Positions 25,074 to 34,883 of a stretch of DNA of 64,000 nucleotides are shown piece by piece. The position numbers and the translations under genes are program-made. This DNA comes from Sphingomonadaceae bacterium OTU29LAMAA1 (GTDB lineage Bacteria; Pseudomonadota; Alphaproteobacteria; Sphingomonadales; Sphingomonadaceae): positions 3,231,001-3,295,000 of the forward strand of contig CP099617.1 of the NCBI GenBank assembly GCA_024072375.1, in the 5' to 3' direction. Each line of letters opens with the position of its first letter. The first letter of the stretch is position 1. The notes below the pieces were generated by a model. That model saw only the letters and a program-made list of their open reading frames with translations. It was not told the DNA's origin and searched no databases.

Positions 25074-25985
25074 CTAGCGGCGGTCGTGGCGCGGTGCCAA
25101 GTCGCGTCCGGTATCGTCGGCCGCCGCGGCAGCGATCAGGGCATCGGCGATCTGGCGGTACGATGCGGCATGCGGATCGACATGCGCGGCATGGATCAGG
25201 CCCAGCGTCCGGGTGAAATCGAACCCTTCGAGGGCGACCCGCGCGACGCCGGGTTCGCGAAAGCCGTCGGGCATCACCGTCACGCCCATTCCCGCCCGGA
25301 CATAGCTCAACGCCTTGTCGTCGCTGGTGGTGCGCGCCGGGAAGAACGGCCGGATACCACGCGCGGTGAAGAAGCGGCTCGTTTCTGACAGCAATTCGCA
25401 GTGGCGGCGGACGATCATCGGGTCGTTGAGCAGTTCCTCGACCCGGACGCTGCCGCGCGTCGCGAGCGGATGCGCCGCGCCCAGCGCCAGCGCATAGCCC
25501 TCGGTCAGGATCGGCCGCAGCGTATCGGCATCGTCGTCGTCGCGGACGATCGTCAGCGCGGCGTCGACGCGGCCGCGCGCCAGCCGGCCGCGCAAGTCGC
25601 GTTCGCTGCCCTCGACGATTTCGATCCGGTCGCCGGTGGGGAAGGCGCGGCGTTCGCGCAGGACATGCTCGATCCAGCGCCTCGGCGTCGTCGACAGAAC
25701 CCCCAGCCGGATGGTGCGCACGTCGACCGTGCCGGCGACCTCGCGTTCCGCGGCGGCGAATTCCCCCTCGATCATCCGGGCATGCGCCAGCAGTCGGACA
25801 CCGGCCTCGGTCAGCTCGACCCGTCGATTGGTGCGGTTGAACAGGGGGCGACCCAGCGCCGCTTCCATCCTGGCGATGCCGACCGACAGCGTCGGCTGCG
25901 ACACGTTGCATGCCGCCGCCCCGCGCGAGAAATTGCCGGTGTCCACAACCGACAGGAAATAGCGCAGGTGATAGCGGTCGATCAT
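25074..25985 (-). CDS. LysR-family transcriptional regulator
   Basis: 303 residues. The N-terminal winged helix-turn-helix is typical: DRYHLRYFLSVVDTGNFSRG, AACNVSQPTLSVGIARMEAA, LGRPLFNRTNRRVELTEAG. The effector domain follows, with IRLGVLSTTPRRWIE at about residue 92. Divergent from the isovaleryl-CoA dehydrogenase gene across 93 bases, the standard arrangement for a LysR regulator and its target operon. A perfect inverted repeat with T-N11-A spacing covers its own start codon, which suggests autoregulation. In Pseudomonas the equivalent operon uses a MerR-type regulator, so a LysR here is a difference worth noting. Control of the catabolic operon is inferred. Confidence 0.92.
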   Translation of the reverse strand: MIDRYHLRYFLSVVDTGNFSRGAAACNVSQPTLSVGIARMEAALGRPLFNRTNRRVELTEAGVRLLAHARMIEGEFAAAEREVAGTVDVRTIRLGVLSTTPRRWIEHVLRERRAFPTGDRIEIVEGSERDLRGRLARGRVDAALTIVRDDDDADTLRPILTEGYALALGAAHPLATRGSVRVEELLNDPMIVRRHCELLSETSRFFTARGIRPFFPARTTSDDKALSYVRAGMGVTVMPDGFREPGVARVALEGFDFTRTLGLIHAAHVDPHAASYRQIADALIAAAAADDTGRDLAPRHDRR

Positions 25986-25999
25986 AGACAGGCTCTATG
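25983..25999. promoter_or_regulatory. LysR-type operator (ATAG-N7-CTAT) over the LysR start codon
   Basis: CATAGA-CAGGC-TCTATG is a perfect 6-5-6 inverted repeat with the T-N11-A core of LysR boxes. The first three bases are the (complementary) start codon of the LysR gene, and the centre is about 88 bases before the ATG of the divergent ivd gene. Occupation here would block the regulator's own translation start region and could position it to act on ivd. Confidence 0.65.
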
Positions 26000-26078
26000 C
26001 TCTTCTTCCGGCCCTTTCAATTTTGCGGGCGGCCCGGATCGTCCTACACGTCATGGCAACGACAGGCAGGAGAGTGAG

Positions 26079-27248
26079 ATGGCAGAGCTGGACTTCGGGC
26101 TCGGCGAGATGGCGGACACGATCCGCGATACGACACGCCGCTTCGCGCTCGACCGGATCGAGCCGATCGCCGCGCGGGTCGATGCAGAGGACAGCTTCCC
26201 CCGGGAATTGTGGCCCGAGATGGGTGCGCTCGGCCTGCATGGCATTACCGTCGAGGAGGAAGACGGCGGGTTGGGCCTCGGCTACCTCGAGCATCTGATC
26301 GCGTGCGAGGAGATCAGCCGTTCCTCCGCCTCGGTCGGACTGAGCTACGGCGCGCATTCCAACCTGTGCGTCAACCAGATCCGCCGCTGGGGCAATGCCG
26401 AGCAGAAGGCGAAGTATCTGCCCAGGCTCATTTCCGGCGAGCATGTCGGCAGCCTGGCAATGTCGGAAGCCGGTGCCGGATCGGACGTCGTATCGATGAA
26501 GCTGCGCGCCGACAGGGTCGATGGCGGATATCGGCTGAACGGCACCAAGTTCTGGATCACCAACGCGCCGTATGCCGACACGCTGGTGGTATATGCGAAA
26601 ACCATCCCCGATGCGGGATCGAAAGGCATCACCGCGTTCCTGATCGAGAAGGGGATGCCCGGTTTCTCGATCGGCCAGAAGATCGACAAGGTCGGCATGC
26701 GCGGGTCGCCGACCGCCGAGCTGGTCTTCGACGATTGCTTCGTCGCCGACGAACAGGTCATGGGGCCGCTGAACGGCGGCGTCAAAGTGCTGATGTCGGG
26801 TCTGGACTATGAACGCGTCGTGCTGTCGGGCATCCAGCTCGGCATCATGCAGGCGTGCCTCGACGTCGTCCTGCCCTATGTCCGCGAGCGCAGGCAGTTC
26901 GGCCGGCCGATCGGCGAATTCCAGCTGATGCAGGCGAAGGTCGCAGACATGTACGTCGCGCTCAATACGTCGCGCGCCTATGTCTATGCGGTCGCCAAGG
27001 CGTGCGACGCGGGACGGACGACGCGGTTCGATGCGGCCGGGTGTATCCTGTTCGCGTCGGAGAATGCGGTGAAGGTCGCGAACGAGGCGATCCAGGCGCT
27101 GGGCGGCGCGGGTTACACCAAGGATTGGCCGGTCGAACGCTATTGGCGCGACGCCAAACTGCTCGATATCGGGGCCGGGACCAACGAGGTGCGGCGGATG
27201 CTCGTCGGACGCGAGCTGATCGGTCACGACGCCCCGAAAGCGCAGTAA
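26079..27248 (+). CDS. ivd: isovaleryl-CoA dehydrogenase
   Basis: 389-residue acyl-CoA dehydrogenase oxidising isovaleryl-CoA to 3-methylcrotonyl-CoA with FAD, the first committed step of leucine breakdown. Signatures: [55 protein letters not shown], and [20 protein letters not shown] near the end, with a [10 protein letters not shown] segment whose glutamate is where IVD places its catalytic base. ATG 26079 has AGGAG 8 bases upstream. The two methylcrotonyl-CoA carboxylase genes follow immediately, which fixes the acyl-CoA type more firmly than sequence alone. Confidence 0.93.
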   Translation: MAELDFGLGEMADTIRDTTRRFALDRIEPIAARVDAEDSFPRELWPEMGALGLHGITVEEEDGGLGLGYLEHLIACEEISRSSASVGLSYGAHSNLCVNQIRRWGNAEQKAKYLPRLISGEHVGSLAMSEAGAGSDVVSMKLRADRVDGGYRLNGTKFWITNAPYADTLVVYAKTIPDAGSKGITAFLIEKGMPGFSIGQKIDKVGMRGSPTAELVFDDCFVADEQVMGPLNGGVKVLMSGLDYERVVLSGIQLGIMQACLDVVLPYVRERRQFGRPIGEFQLMQAKVADMYVALNTSRAYVYAVAKACDAGRTTRFDAAGCILFASENAVKVANEAIQALGGAGYTKDWPVERYWRDAKLLDIGAGTNEVRRMLVGRELIGHDAPKAQ

Positions 27249-28843
27249 TGACGACGCTATCCACGCTGATCGACCCGACTTCGGACGATCACCGGGCAAA
27301 CGCCGCGCATAATCGCGCGCTTGCCGAAACGCTGCGCGCCAATGTGGCGCAGACCGCGCTGGGCGGGTCGGAGCAGCATCGCGCGCGCCACGTAGCGCGC
27401 GGCAAGCTGTTGCCCCGCGACCGGGTGGAGCGGTTGCTCGATCCGGGTTCGCCGTTTCTGGAGGTCGGGGCGCTGGCGGCGAACGGCCTGTACGACGATG
27501 GCGCGCCGGGCGCGGGGGTGATCGCCGGGATCGGCCGGGTGTCGGGTCGCGAGTGCATGATCCTTGCCAACGATGCGACGGTGAAGGGCGGCGCCTACTT
27601 CCCGATGACGGTGAAGAAGCATCTGCGTGCGCAGGAGATCGCGCAGCAGAACCGGCTGCCGTGCATCTATCTGGTCGATAGCGGCGGTGCGAACCTGCCG
27701 CATCAGGCGGAGGTGTTCCCGGACCGCGAGCATTTCGGCCGCATCTTCTTCAACCAGGCGCAGATGTCGGCGGAGGGGATTCCGCAGATCGCCTGCGTGA
27801 TGGGGAGCTGTACCGCAGGCGGAGCCTATGTGCCCGCTATGTCGGACGAGACGGTGATCGTGCGCAATCAGGGCACGATCTTCCTCGCCGGACCGCCATT
27901 GGTGAAGGCGGCGACGGGCGAGGTGATCTCGGCCGAGGAACTGGGCGGGGCGGACACGCATGGCCGCAAGTCGGGCGTGGTCGATCACGTCGCCGAGAAC
28001 GACGAACATGCGCTGCTGATCGTCCGCGACATCGTCGCGACGTTCAACACACCCAAGTCGGTCGATATCGAGATCACCGCGCCGCGTCCGCCGAAGCTGG
28101 ACCCGCAGGAGCTGTACGGCATCGTGCCGCAGGACGTGCGTGCGCCGTACGACGTGCGCGAGGTGATCGGGCGGATCGTCGACGGGTCGGAATTTCATGA
28201 GTTCAAGGCGCTGTATGGCACCACCCTCGTCTGCGGGTTCGCGCGCATCTGGGGCATGCCGGTCGCGATCCTCGCCAATAACGGCGTGCTGTTTTCCGAA
28301 TCGGCGCTGAAGGGTGCGCATTTCATCGAGCTGGCGTGCCAGCGGCGGGTGCCGTTGCTGTTCCTGCAGAACATTTCCGGCTTCATGGTCGGCGGCAAAT
28401 ACGAGGCGGAGGGGATCGCCAAGAACGGCGCGAAGCTGGTCACCGCGGTCGCCACCGCGTCGGTGCCGAAGATCACGGTGCTGATCGGCGGCAGTTTCGG
28501 CGCGGGCAATTACGGCATGTGCGGGCGTGCCTATAGTCCGCGATTCCTGTTCACCTGGCCCAATGCCCGTATCTCGGTGATGGGCGGCGAGCAGGCGGCG
28601 AGCGTGCTGGCCACCGTCCACCGCGACGCCGAGACGTGGACGCCCGAACAGGCCGAGGCCTTCAAGGCGCCGGTCCGCCAGCGATACGAGGATGAGGGCA
28701 ATCCCTATTACGCCACCGCACGGCTGTGGGACGATGGCATCATCGATCCCGTGCAGACCCGCGACGTGCTGGGCCTTGCCTTTTCCGCCACGCTGAACGC
28801 GCCGATCCCCGAGCGCGCGCAGTTCGGCCTGTTCCGGATGTGA
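27248..28843 (+). CDS. mccB: 3-methylcrotonyl-CoA carboxylase, carboxyltransferase (beta) subunit
   Basis: 531 residues of the biotin-dependent carboxyltransferase family. Blocks: [20 protein letters not shown], the first crotonase-like half with [36 protein letters not shown], and the second half with [20 protein letters not shown] and [20 protein letters not shown]. These sequences are typical of MccB rather than propionyl-CoA carboxylase. The start overlaps the ivd stop (TAATG). With the alpha subunit it carboxylates 3-methylcrotonyl-CoA to 3-methylglutaconyl-CoA. Confidence 0.95.
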   Translation: MTTLSTLIDPTSDDHRANAAHNRALAETLRANVAQTALGGSEQHRARHVARGKLLPRDRVERLLDPGSPFLEVGALAANGLYDDGAPGAGVIAGIGRVSGRECMILANDATVKGGAYFPMTVKKHLRAQEIAQQNRLPCIYLVDSGGANLPHQAEVFPDREHFGRIFFNQAQMSAEGIPQIACVMGSCTAGGAYVPAMSDETVIVRNQGTIFLAGPPLVKAATGEVISAEELGGADTHGRKSGVVDHVAENDEHALLIVRDIVATFNTPKSVDIEITAPRPPKLDPQELYGIVPQDVRAPYDVREVIGRIVDGSEFHEFKALYGTTLVCGFARIWGMPVAILANNGVLFSESALKGAHFIELACQRRVPLLFLQNISGFMVGGKYEAEGIAKNGAKLVTAVATASVPKITVLIGGSFGAGNYGMCGRAYSPRFLFTWPNARISVMGGEQAASVLATVHRDAETWTPEQAEAFKAPVRQRYEDEGNPYYATARLWDDGIIDPVQTRDVLGLAFSATLNAPIPERAQFGLFRM

Positions 28844-30702
28844 TGGTGATGATCGAGAGCCTGTTGATCGCCAATCGCGGCGAGATCGCCCGCCGTATTA
28901 TCCGCACCGCGCGCCGACTGGGCGTGCGGACGATCGCGGTTCATTCCGATGTCGATGCCGCCATGCCGTTCGTCCGCGAGGCGGACGAGGCGGTGTGCAT
29001 CGGCACCGCTGCTGCCAGTGAAAGCTATCTGCGGCAGGACCGGCTGCTGGAGGCGGCGCGTGCGACGGGGGCGGCGGCGATCCACCCCGGTTACGGCTTC
29101 CTGTCGGAGAATGCCGAGTTCGCCGAGGCGGTGGTCGCCGCCGGGCTGGTGTGGGTCGGTGCGCCGCCCGCCGCGATCCGCGCGATGGGGCTGAAGGATG
29201 CCGCCAAGGAACGGATGATAGCGGCGGGTGTGCCGGTGACGCCGGGCTATCTGGGGGCGGACCAGAGCCCCGAGCGGTTGCAGGCAGAGGCGGATGCGAT
29301 CGGCTACCCCGTGCTCATCAAGGCAGTCGCCGGCGGCGGCGGCAAGGGCATGCGCAAGGTCGATGCCGCGGCAGATTTTGTGGAGATGCTGGCGAGCTGT
29401 CAGCGCGAGGCGGCGGCGTCGTTCGGCAATCGCCAAGTGCTGATCGAGAAGTATATCCTGTCGCCGCGGCATATCGAGGTGCAGGTGTTCGGCGACCGCC
29501 ACGGGCAGGCGGTGCATCTGTTCGAGCGCGACTGTTCGCTGCAACGTCGCCACCAGAAGGTGATCGAGGAAGCGCCCGCGCCGGGCATGGATGCGGCGAC
29601 GCGGGCGGCGGTGTGCGATGCGGCGGTGAAGGCCGCGCGTGCGGTCGATTACGTCGGCGCGGGCACGATCGAGTTCATCGCGGATGGATCGGACGGCCTG
29701 CGTGCCGACCGCATCTGGTTCATGGAAATGAACACGCGGTTGCAGGTCGAGCATCCGGTGACCGAGGCGATCACCGGGCAGGATCTGGTCGAATGGCAAT
29801 TGCGCGTCGCGTCGGGCGAGCCGTTGCCCCGCACTCAGGACGAGCTGTCGATCAATGGCTGGGCGATGGAGGCGCGGCTGTATGCCGAGAACCCGTCCAC
29901 CGGGTTCCTGCCGTCGACCGGGCCGCTCGATCGGCTGCGGTTTCCTGATGGTGTCCGCATCGACAGCGGCGTCGAGGAAGGGGGCGCGGTGACGCCCTAT
30001 TACGATCCGATGATCGCCAAGCTGATCGTCCACGGCTCCAGCCGGCGCGAGGCGGCGGCGAAGCTGGCGGCGGCGGCGCGGGGCACGCAGGTGTGGCCGG
30101 TCAGGACCAATGCCGCGTTTCTGGCGCGGGCGGCGGCGCATCCGGATTTCGTCGCGGGGCGGGTCGATACCGGCTTTATCGAGCGGCATGCCGATGCGCT
30201 GATCCCGCCGGCCGAGCCTTCGCCCGCGGTGCTGGCGGCGGCGGCGGCGGCGATCCTGCCGGTTGCGACCGGTGATCCGTGGACGAGCCTGCGGGGGTTT
30301 CGTGCCAATGCCGCAGCGTCTTCGCAGATCGAGGTGGAGGTTGCGGGGAAGCCGTATCTCGTCAGCGATGCGCCGGGGCGCGGCGCGGTCGTTGCGGACG
30401 GCGTGTTGTTCTTCGATGGCGAGGCGTGGCCGTTCGGGCCGCGCCGTGCCGATCATGTCGCGGGTGGCGGCGAGGGTGACGGGGCGATCCTGTCGCCGAT
30501 GCCGGGGCGCGTGATCGCGGTGCTTGTGAGCGCGGGGCAGGCGGTGAGCAAGGGCGAGCGGATGCTGGTGCTCGAGGCGATGAAGATGGAGCAGGCGTTG
30601 CTGGCTCCGTTCGATGGCGTGGTTGCCGAGCTGAAGGTCAGCGAGGGCGCGCAGGTGCCCGAGGGCACGCTGCTGGTGCGCATCGACAAGGGGGAAGGGT
30701 GA
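28843..30702 (+). CDS. mccA: 3-methylcrotonyl-CoA carboxylase, biotin carboxylase/biotin carrier (alpha) subunit
   Basis: 619 residues. The biotin carboxylase domain (1 to about 445) shows LLIANRGEIARRIIRTARRL, HPGYGFLSENAEFA, the ATP-grasp loop KAVAGGGGKGMRKV and EMNTRLQVEHPVTE. A middle linking region is followed by the biotinyl carrier domain at the C-terminus, with the biotin attachment site EAMKMEQ (lysine 581). Start at ATG 28843 overlaps the mccB stop (TGATG); ATG 28849 is also possible. Forms the MCC holoenzyme with MccB. Confidence 0.95.
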   Translation: MVMIESLLIANRGEIARRIIRTARRLGVRTIAVHSDVDAAMPFVREADEAVCIGTAAASESYLRQDRLLEAARATGAAAIHPGYGFLSENAEFAEAVVAAGLVWVGAPPAAIRAMGLKDAAKERMIAAGVPVTPGYLGADQSPERLQAEADAIGYPVLIKAVAGGGGKGMRKVDAAADFVEMLASCQREAAASFGNRQVLIEKYILSPRHIEVQVFGDRHGQAVHLFERDCSLQRRHQKVIEEAPAPGMDAATRAAVCDAAVKAARAVDYVGAGTIEFIADGSDGLRADRIWFMEMNTRLQVEHPVTEAITGQDLVEWQLRVASGEPLPRTQDELSINGWAMEARLYAENPSTGFLPSTGPLDRLRFPDGVRIDSGVEEGGAVTPYYDPMIAKLIVHGSSRREAAAKLAAAARGTQVWPVRTNAAFLARAAAHPDFVAGRVDTGFIERHADALIPPAEPSPAVLAAAAAAILPVATGDPWTSLRGFRANAAASSQIEVEVAGKPYLVSDAPGRGAVVADGVLFFDGEAWPFGPRRADHVAGGGEGDGAILSPMPGRVIAVLVSAGQAVSKGERMLVLEAMKMEQALLAPFDGVVAELKVSEGAQVPEGTLLVRIDKGEG

Positions 30703-31154
30703 TGGCCGGGCGCTTCTACGACCAATGGGCGGTGGGCGACCGGATCGTCCACGAGATCCGGCGGACGGTGACCGAGACCGACAATCTGCTGTTTTCGACG
30801 ATGACGCACAATCCGCAGCCGCTGCATCTGGACGTGGAGGCGGCGAAGGCGAGCGAGTTCGGGCAGATCCTCGTCAACGGCACCTTCACCTTCGCGCTGA
30901 TGGTCGGGCTGTCGGTGGGCGACACGACTTTGGGGACGCTGGTCGCCAATCTCGGCTATGACAAACTGGTGATGCCGAAGCCGGTTTTCCTCGGCGATAC
31001 GCTGCGCGCCGAGACCGAAGTGCATGAGTTGAAGGACAGCCGGTCGCGTCCGGAGGCGGGCATCGTCACCTTCACGCATCGCATGCTCAACCAGCGCGAT
31101 GAGATCGTGTGCCAATGCCTGCGCAGTGCGCTCATCAAGCGATCTGCTGCATGA
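30702..31154 (+). CDS. MaoC-family (R)-hydratase-like protein
   Basis: 150-residue single hot-dog domain protein. Motifs: TETDNLLFSTMTHNPQPLHL (the hydratase-2 region), NGTFTFALMVGLSVGDT and NLGYDKLVMPKPVFLGDTLR. MaoC-type enzymes hydrate trans-2-enoyl-CoAs or mesaconyl-type CoA esters. The start overlaps the mccA stop (TGATG) and the end overlaps the next gene (ATGA). Pseudomonas liu operons carry a crotonase-type 3-methylglutaconyl-CoA hydratase at this step, which is missing here, so this protein could replace it; that is inference. Confidence 0.85.
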   Translation: MAGRFYDQWAVGDRIVHEIRRTVTETDNLLFSTMTHNPQPLHLDVEAAKASEFGQILVNGTFTFALMVGLSVGDTTLGTLVANLGYDKLVMPKPVFLGDTLRAETEVHELKDSRSRPEAGIVTFTHRMLNQRDEIVCQCLRSALIKRSAA

Positions 31155-32002
31155 GGTTGCGGTCGCTGCTGTTCGTGCCGGGCGACCGGCCGGAGCGGTT
31201 CGACAAGGCCGCGGCGAGCGGGGCGGATGCGCTGATCCTCGATCTGGAGGATTCGGTGGCGGCGGCGAACAAGCAGGCGGCGCGGGCGGCGGTGGCGGCT
31301 CGGTTGCTGGAACCGCGTGGCGGGGTGGCGGTGCTGGTGCGGGTCAACCCGCTCGATAGCGACCTGTTGGCGGACGACCTCGCGGCGCTGCATGGCCTGT
31401 CGCCCGACGCGATCGTGATGCCGAAGGCGGAGGGGGCGGACAGCGTTCGCCTGCTGGCAGCGCGGCTGGCGGCGGCGGGGATCGATGCGCCCATCCTGCC
31501 GATCGCCACGGAGACGCCGGCGGCGATCTTTCAGCTCGGCAGCTATGCCGGGGCGGGGGTGCGGCTCGCCGGGTTGACCTGGGGCGCAGAGGATTTGCCT
31601 GCGGCGATCGGTGCGGCGACATCGCGCGAGGCGGACGGGCGCTATACCGCGCCCTATCAGATGGTGCGGTCGCTGGCGCTGTTCGGCGCGCATGCGGCGG
31701 GCGTGGCGGCGATCGAGACGGTCTATCCGGCGTTCCGTGATCTCGACGGGCTCGATGCCTATGCGCGGGCGGCGGCGCGGGATGGCTTTGCCGGGATGAT
31801 GGCGATCCACCCGACGCAGGTGGCGACGATCAACGCCGCCTTCACGCCCGATGCGGCGCAGGTCGCCGCGGCGCGCGCGATCGTCGCCGCCTTCGCATCG
31901 GCGCCGGACGCGGGTGCGTTGCAGGTCGACGGCCGGATGGTGGATGCGCCGCATCTGAAGCAGGCCCGCAGGATATTGGATCGTGCAGGCGAGGCGTCGT
32001 AG
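31151..32002 (+). CDS. CoA ester lyase, HpcH/HpaI (CitE-like) family
   Basis: 283-residue TIM-barrel aldolase of the CitE/malyl-CoA lyase group. Visible: RSLLFVPGDRPERFDKAAAS, ADALILDLEDSVAAANKQAA, the arginine and metal site in VLVRVNPLDSDLLADDL, PKAEGADSV, LPIATETPAAIFQLGSYAG, WGAEDLPAAIGA and MMAIHPTQVATINAAF. Family members cleave citryl-CoA, malyl-CoA, methylmalyl-CoA or citramalyl-CoA. Coupled by ATGA to the MaoC gene and last in the operon. Which hydroxyacyl-CoA it cleaves here is unknown; HMG-CoA lyases proper are a different family. Confidence 0.87.
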   Translation: MRLRSLLFVPGDRPERFDKAAASGADALILDLEDSVAAANKQAARAAVAARLLEPRGGVAVLVRVNPLDSDLLADDLAALHGLSPDAIVMPKAEGADSVRLLAARLAAAGIDAPILPIATETPAAIFQLGSYAGAGVRLAGLTWGAEDLPAAIGAATSREADGRYTAPYQMVRSLALFGAHAAGVAAIETVYPAFRDLDGLDAYARAAARDGFAGMMAIHPTQVATINAAFTPDAAQVAAARAIVAAFASAPDAGALQVDGRMVDAPHLKQARRILDRAGEAS

Positions 32003-32039
32003 CGAACGTCAAGTTGCCATCCGATCTCGACAGGATGGG

Positions 32040-32056
32040 GGGCGTTTTCAACGCCC
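32040..32056 (+). terminator. stem-loop after the leucine-catabolism operon
   Basis: Perfect 7-base inverted repeat GGGCGTT/AACGCCC with a 3-base loop, 37 bases after the last stop codon. No T-tract follows, so termination is only possible. The rest of 32003-32273 shows no plausible gene, repeat or tRNA fragment. Confidence 0.3.
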
Positions 32057-32273
32057 TGGATCGCGGCTGCTTCGGCTGTGGCTGGGACAGGCTGATCAGG
32101 AACGGGGTAGCCGCTTCCCGATCTTGTGTCCCGGCTTTATGTCCGACGTTGATTCCTGCCCTGATCATCTTCCGGATACCGTGGCAGCTCGAATTATCCG
32201 GTACTCAGAACAGATTTGATCGCGATCGGCCGGCGTCATCCAGTGTATCAAGCGTGTTGCGTGACAATTCGGA

Positions 32274-34883
32274 TCACGGCAGCCAGTCCGTCAGCTGTAG
32301 AACGGTGCCGCCCAGTTTCTGGAAGGCTCGCTGGCGGCAGGAGAAGACGATGATCTGCTGGTCGCGCGCCTGACGGTGCAGCGCGTCGAACATGCGTTCG
32401 ATGCGGTCGTCGTCCGAATAGACCAGCGCGTCGTCCAGGATCACCGGTGCCGGGCGACCGTCACGTGCGAGCAGCCGCGCAAAAGCGAGGCGGGTGAGGA
32501 CTGACAATTGCTCGCGCATGCCGCCACTCAACCGCTCGACATCTTCCTCCTGCCCGCTGCGGAAAATCTTCTGGGGAAGGAGCGTCCGGTCATCGAAGGC
32601 GATTTCGATATCGTCGAACAACAGTCCAAGCAGCGGGCGCAGTTCGGTCATCACCGGCTTCAGATAAAGATCGCGCGCGTCGGAGCGGGCGGCTTCCAGC
32701 GCCTGCGTCAGCCGGGCAAGCACGGCCACCTCCTGCGCGAAGGCCGCGACCCGCGCTTCCGCCGCGGCCAGGGCTTCGCCCTTCTCCCGCCAATTTTCTT
32801 CCACCGCCTCTTCGGACCGCGCCGTGATGCGCGCATTCAGGCCAGCGATGATTTCCCGCAACTGCTGGATCTCGGTTGCCGCCGACTGCTCGACGGAACG
32901 GACGCGGCGAAGCACCGCTTCCACCGCATCGGCGCGCTGGGCATCATACGCCCCTTCCGCTTTGGTAAGTGCGGTATCGAAGTCGGCAAGGCGCGCCGAG
33001 AGCTCCTGATGCCGTGCGTCACGCCGCTCTACGGGGCCGAGAATCGCCCTGATCTGCTCATCGCGGGCGCGGAGACCGGCGAGCATGGTCTCTGCCGCAA
33101 CAAATGCGTCGTCGGCATGCACACGCGCCGGCTCCGCCGTGCGGATCGTCTGCATGGCCTGGTGCCGGCGCTGCTCGGCCCCGTCGCATGCGGCGCGGGT
33201 CGCGACCGGGTCCGCCGTCAGATCGACCGGCACCGGATCGATATCGGCCAGCGCCGCCACCGTTTCGCGCAACGCATCCAGCCCGTCGGGCGCGATGACC
33301 TTCAGTTGCGCCCGGGCTTCGTTCGCTTCCGCTTCGATCGCCTGAACGCGAACCTGTTGCGCGCGTGCCGCCGCCAGATCGGCCACGCCCATCGAGGCGA
33401 GGAGCGTCTGCCGTTGCGCCTCCTTCGTGGTCAGGCGACCGTCATCGCGATCGTCGGCGTTCGATCGTAACGTGATCGTGCCGATCCCCGGCGCGATGAG
33501 TTGGACGTGACCATCGTAGCCGCGTTCCTCGTCATGGTTCAGCACAATGCCCGCGATCGTTATGCGCGGGGCGGCGGCATCGTCATAGGCGATCGTGACG
33601 GAAGGGCGGGCTGCATCCTGCACGGCGCGGATGCGAGCAATCTCGATATCCAGTTCGGTCAGTTCATCGACCGCACCCTTCGGCAACCGAAGTCCCGCGA
33701 GTTGCGCGTCGCATTGTTCGATTGTGACGCGAACGCTCTCGGCATGCCGCAGCCGTTCTTCCCATTCCGTGCGCCGCGCGGCGGCATCACGCGCCTTTTC
33801 GGCACTGTCGAGCAGACGGAGCAGTTCGCGTGCCGCCGTCGCTTCCGTATCGGCCGCCTCCGCCTCAGCCCGCGCGGTGGCGATCGTCTCGCTCGTCGAA
33901 CGGCGCCGCTCGACGGCCTCTTCGCGGCGGCGGGTCACCTTCGCGCTTTCATCCGCTACGTGCTGCGCGTCGGCAAGTGCATCGTCGAACTGCCGGTGCT
34001 CTCGCGCTGCGGCATCGCGCCGTTCGCGGGCGAGATCCAGTTCAGCCCGAAGCGTCTTCAGTCGATCGGCCTGGGTGCGAGCGGTCTCGAAGGCGCGTTC
34101 GGCTCTGTCGACATCCTGCCGCCGGGCGTCGCGCGCATCGGCATCCTCCAGCTCGACGAGCCTGCGCTGAGCGATGCCGCGTCGATCGAGTTCGTCCCGC
34201 AGCGCGGTGACTTCAGACTCCAGCAAGCGAACTTCGTCGGCAAGTTGGGCGCGCAGTGTGATTGCGGTCGCATAGCGGCCACCGGCCTTGGGTTTGCCCG
34301 TCGCAGTGAGCAATTCTCCGGTTGCCTCGACAGCAGCGGCTATGACCCCTGCCATACGCCGGCCGCCCGTCACCGCCTCCACTTCGCCCTGCACGGACTC
34401 AAGCAGGCTGGTGCGGACCTGCCGGTCACTTTCTTCATCCGTGCGGCTGCGAGGTTCGATCCCGGTGACACCCTGACGTACCCACAGCAATCCTGCCGGC
34501 CCGCCCGCGCCGCCCTGAATCAGCCGGGCGATGAAATTCTCTGCTTCGTCAGCCTGTGCGATCAGCCGCCCTGACGCGAGTTCGACGACCTTGGCGAAGC
34601 GTCCCGTATAGAATTGCTTGGTGATCCGGTATCGTGCGTCTCCCACGACGATATCGGCCTCGATCAGTGGGTTGCCGCCGCTATAAGGACGCAGGTTGCG
34701 GACGCCGCCCGCCGTGCTGGAATGCGGCAGGAAAAACAGGCCATGCAGCGCCTCGAAACTCGTCGACTTGCCGAATTCGTTGGCCGCGCAGAGGACGTTG
34801 ACGCCCTCTCCGATGCCCTCGATGGCGACGCCACGTCCGGCGAAACGCTTGACGTTGTGAAAGCGGATACCGGCAAGTTTCAT
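32274..34883 (-). CDS. SbcC/YhaN-like AAA ATPase with coiled coils
   Basis: 869-residue SMC/Rad50-type ATPase. The N-terminal lobe has FHNVKRFAGRGVAIEGIGEG and a Walker A, AANEFGKST (33-41), less glycine-rich than usual but fitting [AG]xxxxGK[ST]. Residues of about 180-470 and 520-720 are rich in Arg/Glu/Ala heptads, predicting long coiled coils; no zinc-hook CxxC is obvious. The C-terminal lobe has the ABC signature LSGGMREQLSVLTRLAFARL and Walker B PAPVILDDALVYSDDDRIE. It overlaps the upstream nuclease gene by 4 bases (ATGA), so the pair forms an SbcCD-like complex acting on DNA ends or hairpins. Most similar in shape to Bacillus YhaN rather than classical SbcC. Confidence 0.88.
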   Translation of the reverse strand: MKLAGIRFHNVKRFAGRGVAIEGIGEGVNVLCAANEFGKSTSFEALHGLFFLPHSSTAGGVRNLRPYSGGNPLIEADIVVGDARYRITKQFYTGRFAKVVELASGRLIAQADEAENFIARLIQGGAGGPAGLLWVRQGVTGIEPRSRTDEESDRQVRTSLLESVQGEVEAVTGGRRMAGVIAAAVEATGELLTATGKPKAGGRYATAITLRAQLADEVRLLESEVTALRDELDRRGIAQRRLVELEDADARDARRQDVDRAERAFETARTQADRLKTLRAELDLARERRDAAAREHRQFDDALADAQHVADESAKVTRRREEAVERRRSTSETIATARAEAEAADTEATAARELLRLLDSAEKARDAAARRTEWEERLRHAESVRVTIEQCDAQLAGLRLPKGAVDELTELDIEIARIRAVQDAARPSVTIAYDDAAAPRITIAGIVLNHDEERGYDGHVQLIAPGIGTITLRSNADDRDDGRLTTKEAQRQTLLASMGVADLAAARAQQVRVQAIEAEANEARAQLKVIAPDGLDALRETVAALADIDPVPVDLTADPVATRAACDGAEQRRHQAMQTIRTAEPARVHADDAFVAAETMLAGLRARDEQIRAILGPVERRDARHQELSARLADFDTALTKAEGAYDAQRADAVEAVLRRVRSVEQSAATEIQQLREIIAGLNARITARSEEAVEENWREKGEALAAAEARVAAFAQEVAVLARLTQALEAARSDARDLYLKPVMTELRPLLGLLFDDIEIAFDDRTLLPQKIFRSGQEEDVERLSGGMREQLSVLTRLAFARLLARDGRPAPVILDDALVYSDDDRIERMFDALHRQARDQQIIVFSCRQRAFQKLGGTVLQLTDWLP

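Noticed and set aside
25045..25911. Upstream extension of the LacI frame (649 codons in total)
   Set aside because: It overlaps the LysR gene in another frame and is Arg-rich; the LacI helix-turn-helix begins just after GTG 25044.
32003..32273. Possible attachment-site copy matching the tRNA-Leu 3' end
   Set aside because: I compared the stretch with the tRNA T-arm and acceptor sequence and saw no match of useful length.
32014..32373. 119-codon plus-strand frame after the leucine operon
   Set aside because: Runs into the end of the ATPase gene on the other strand, has erratic composition and no motif; treated as non-coding.
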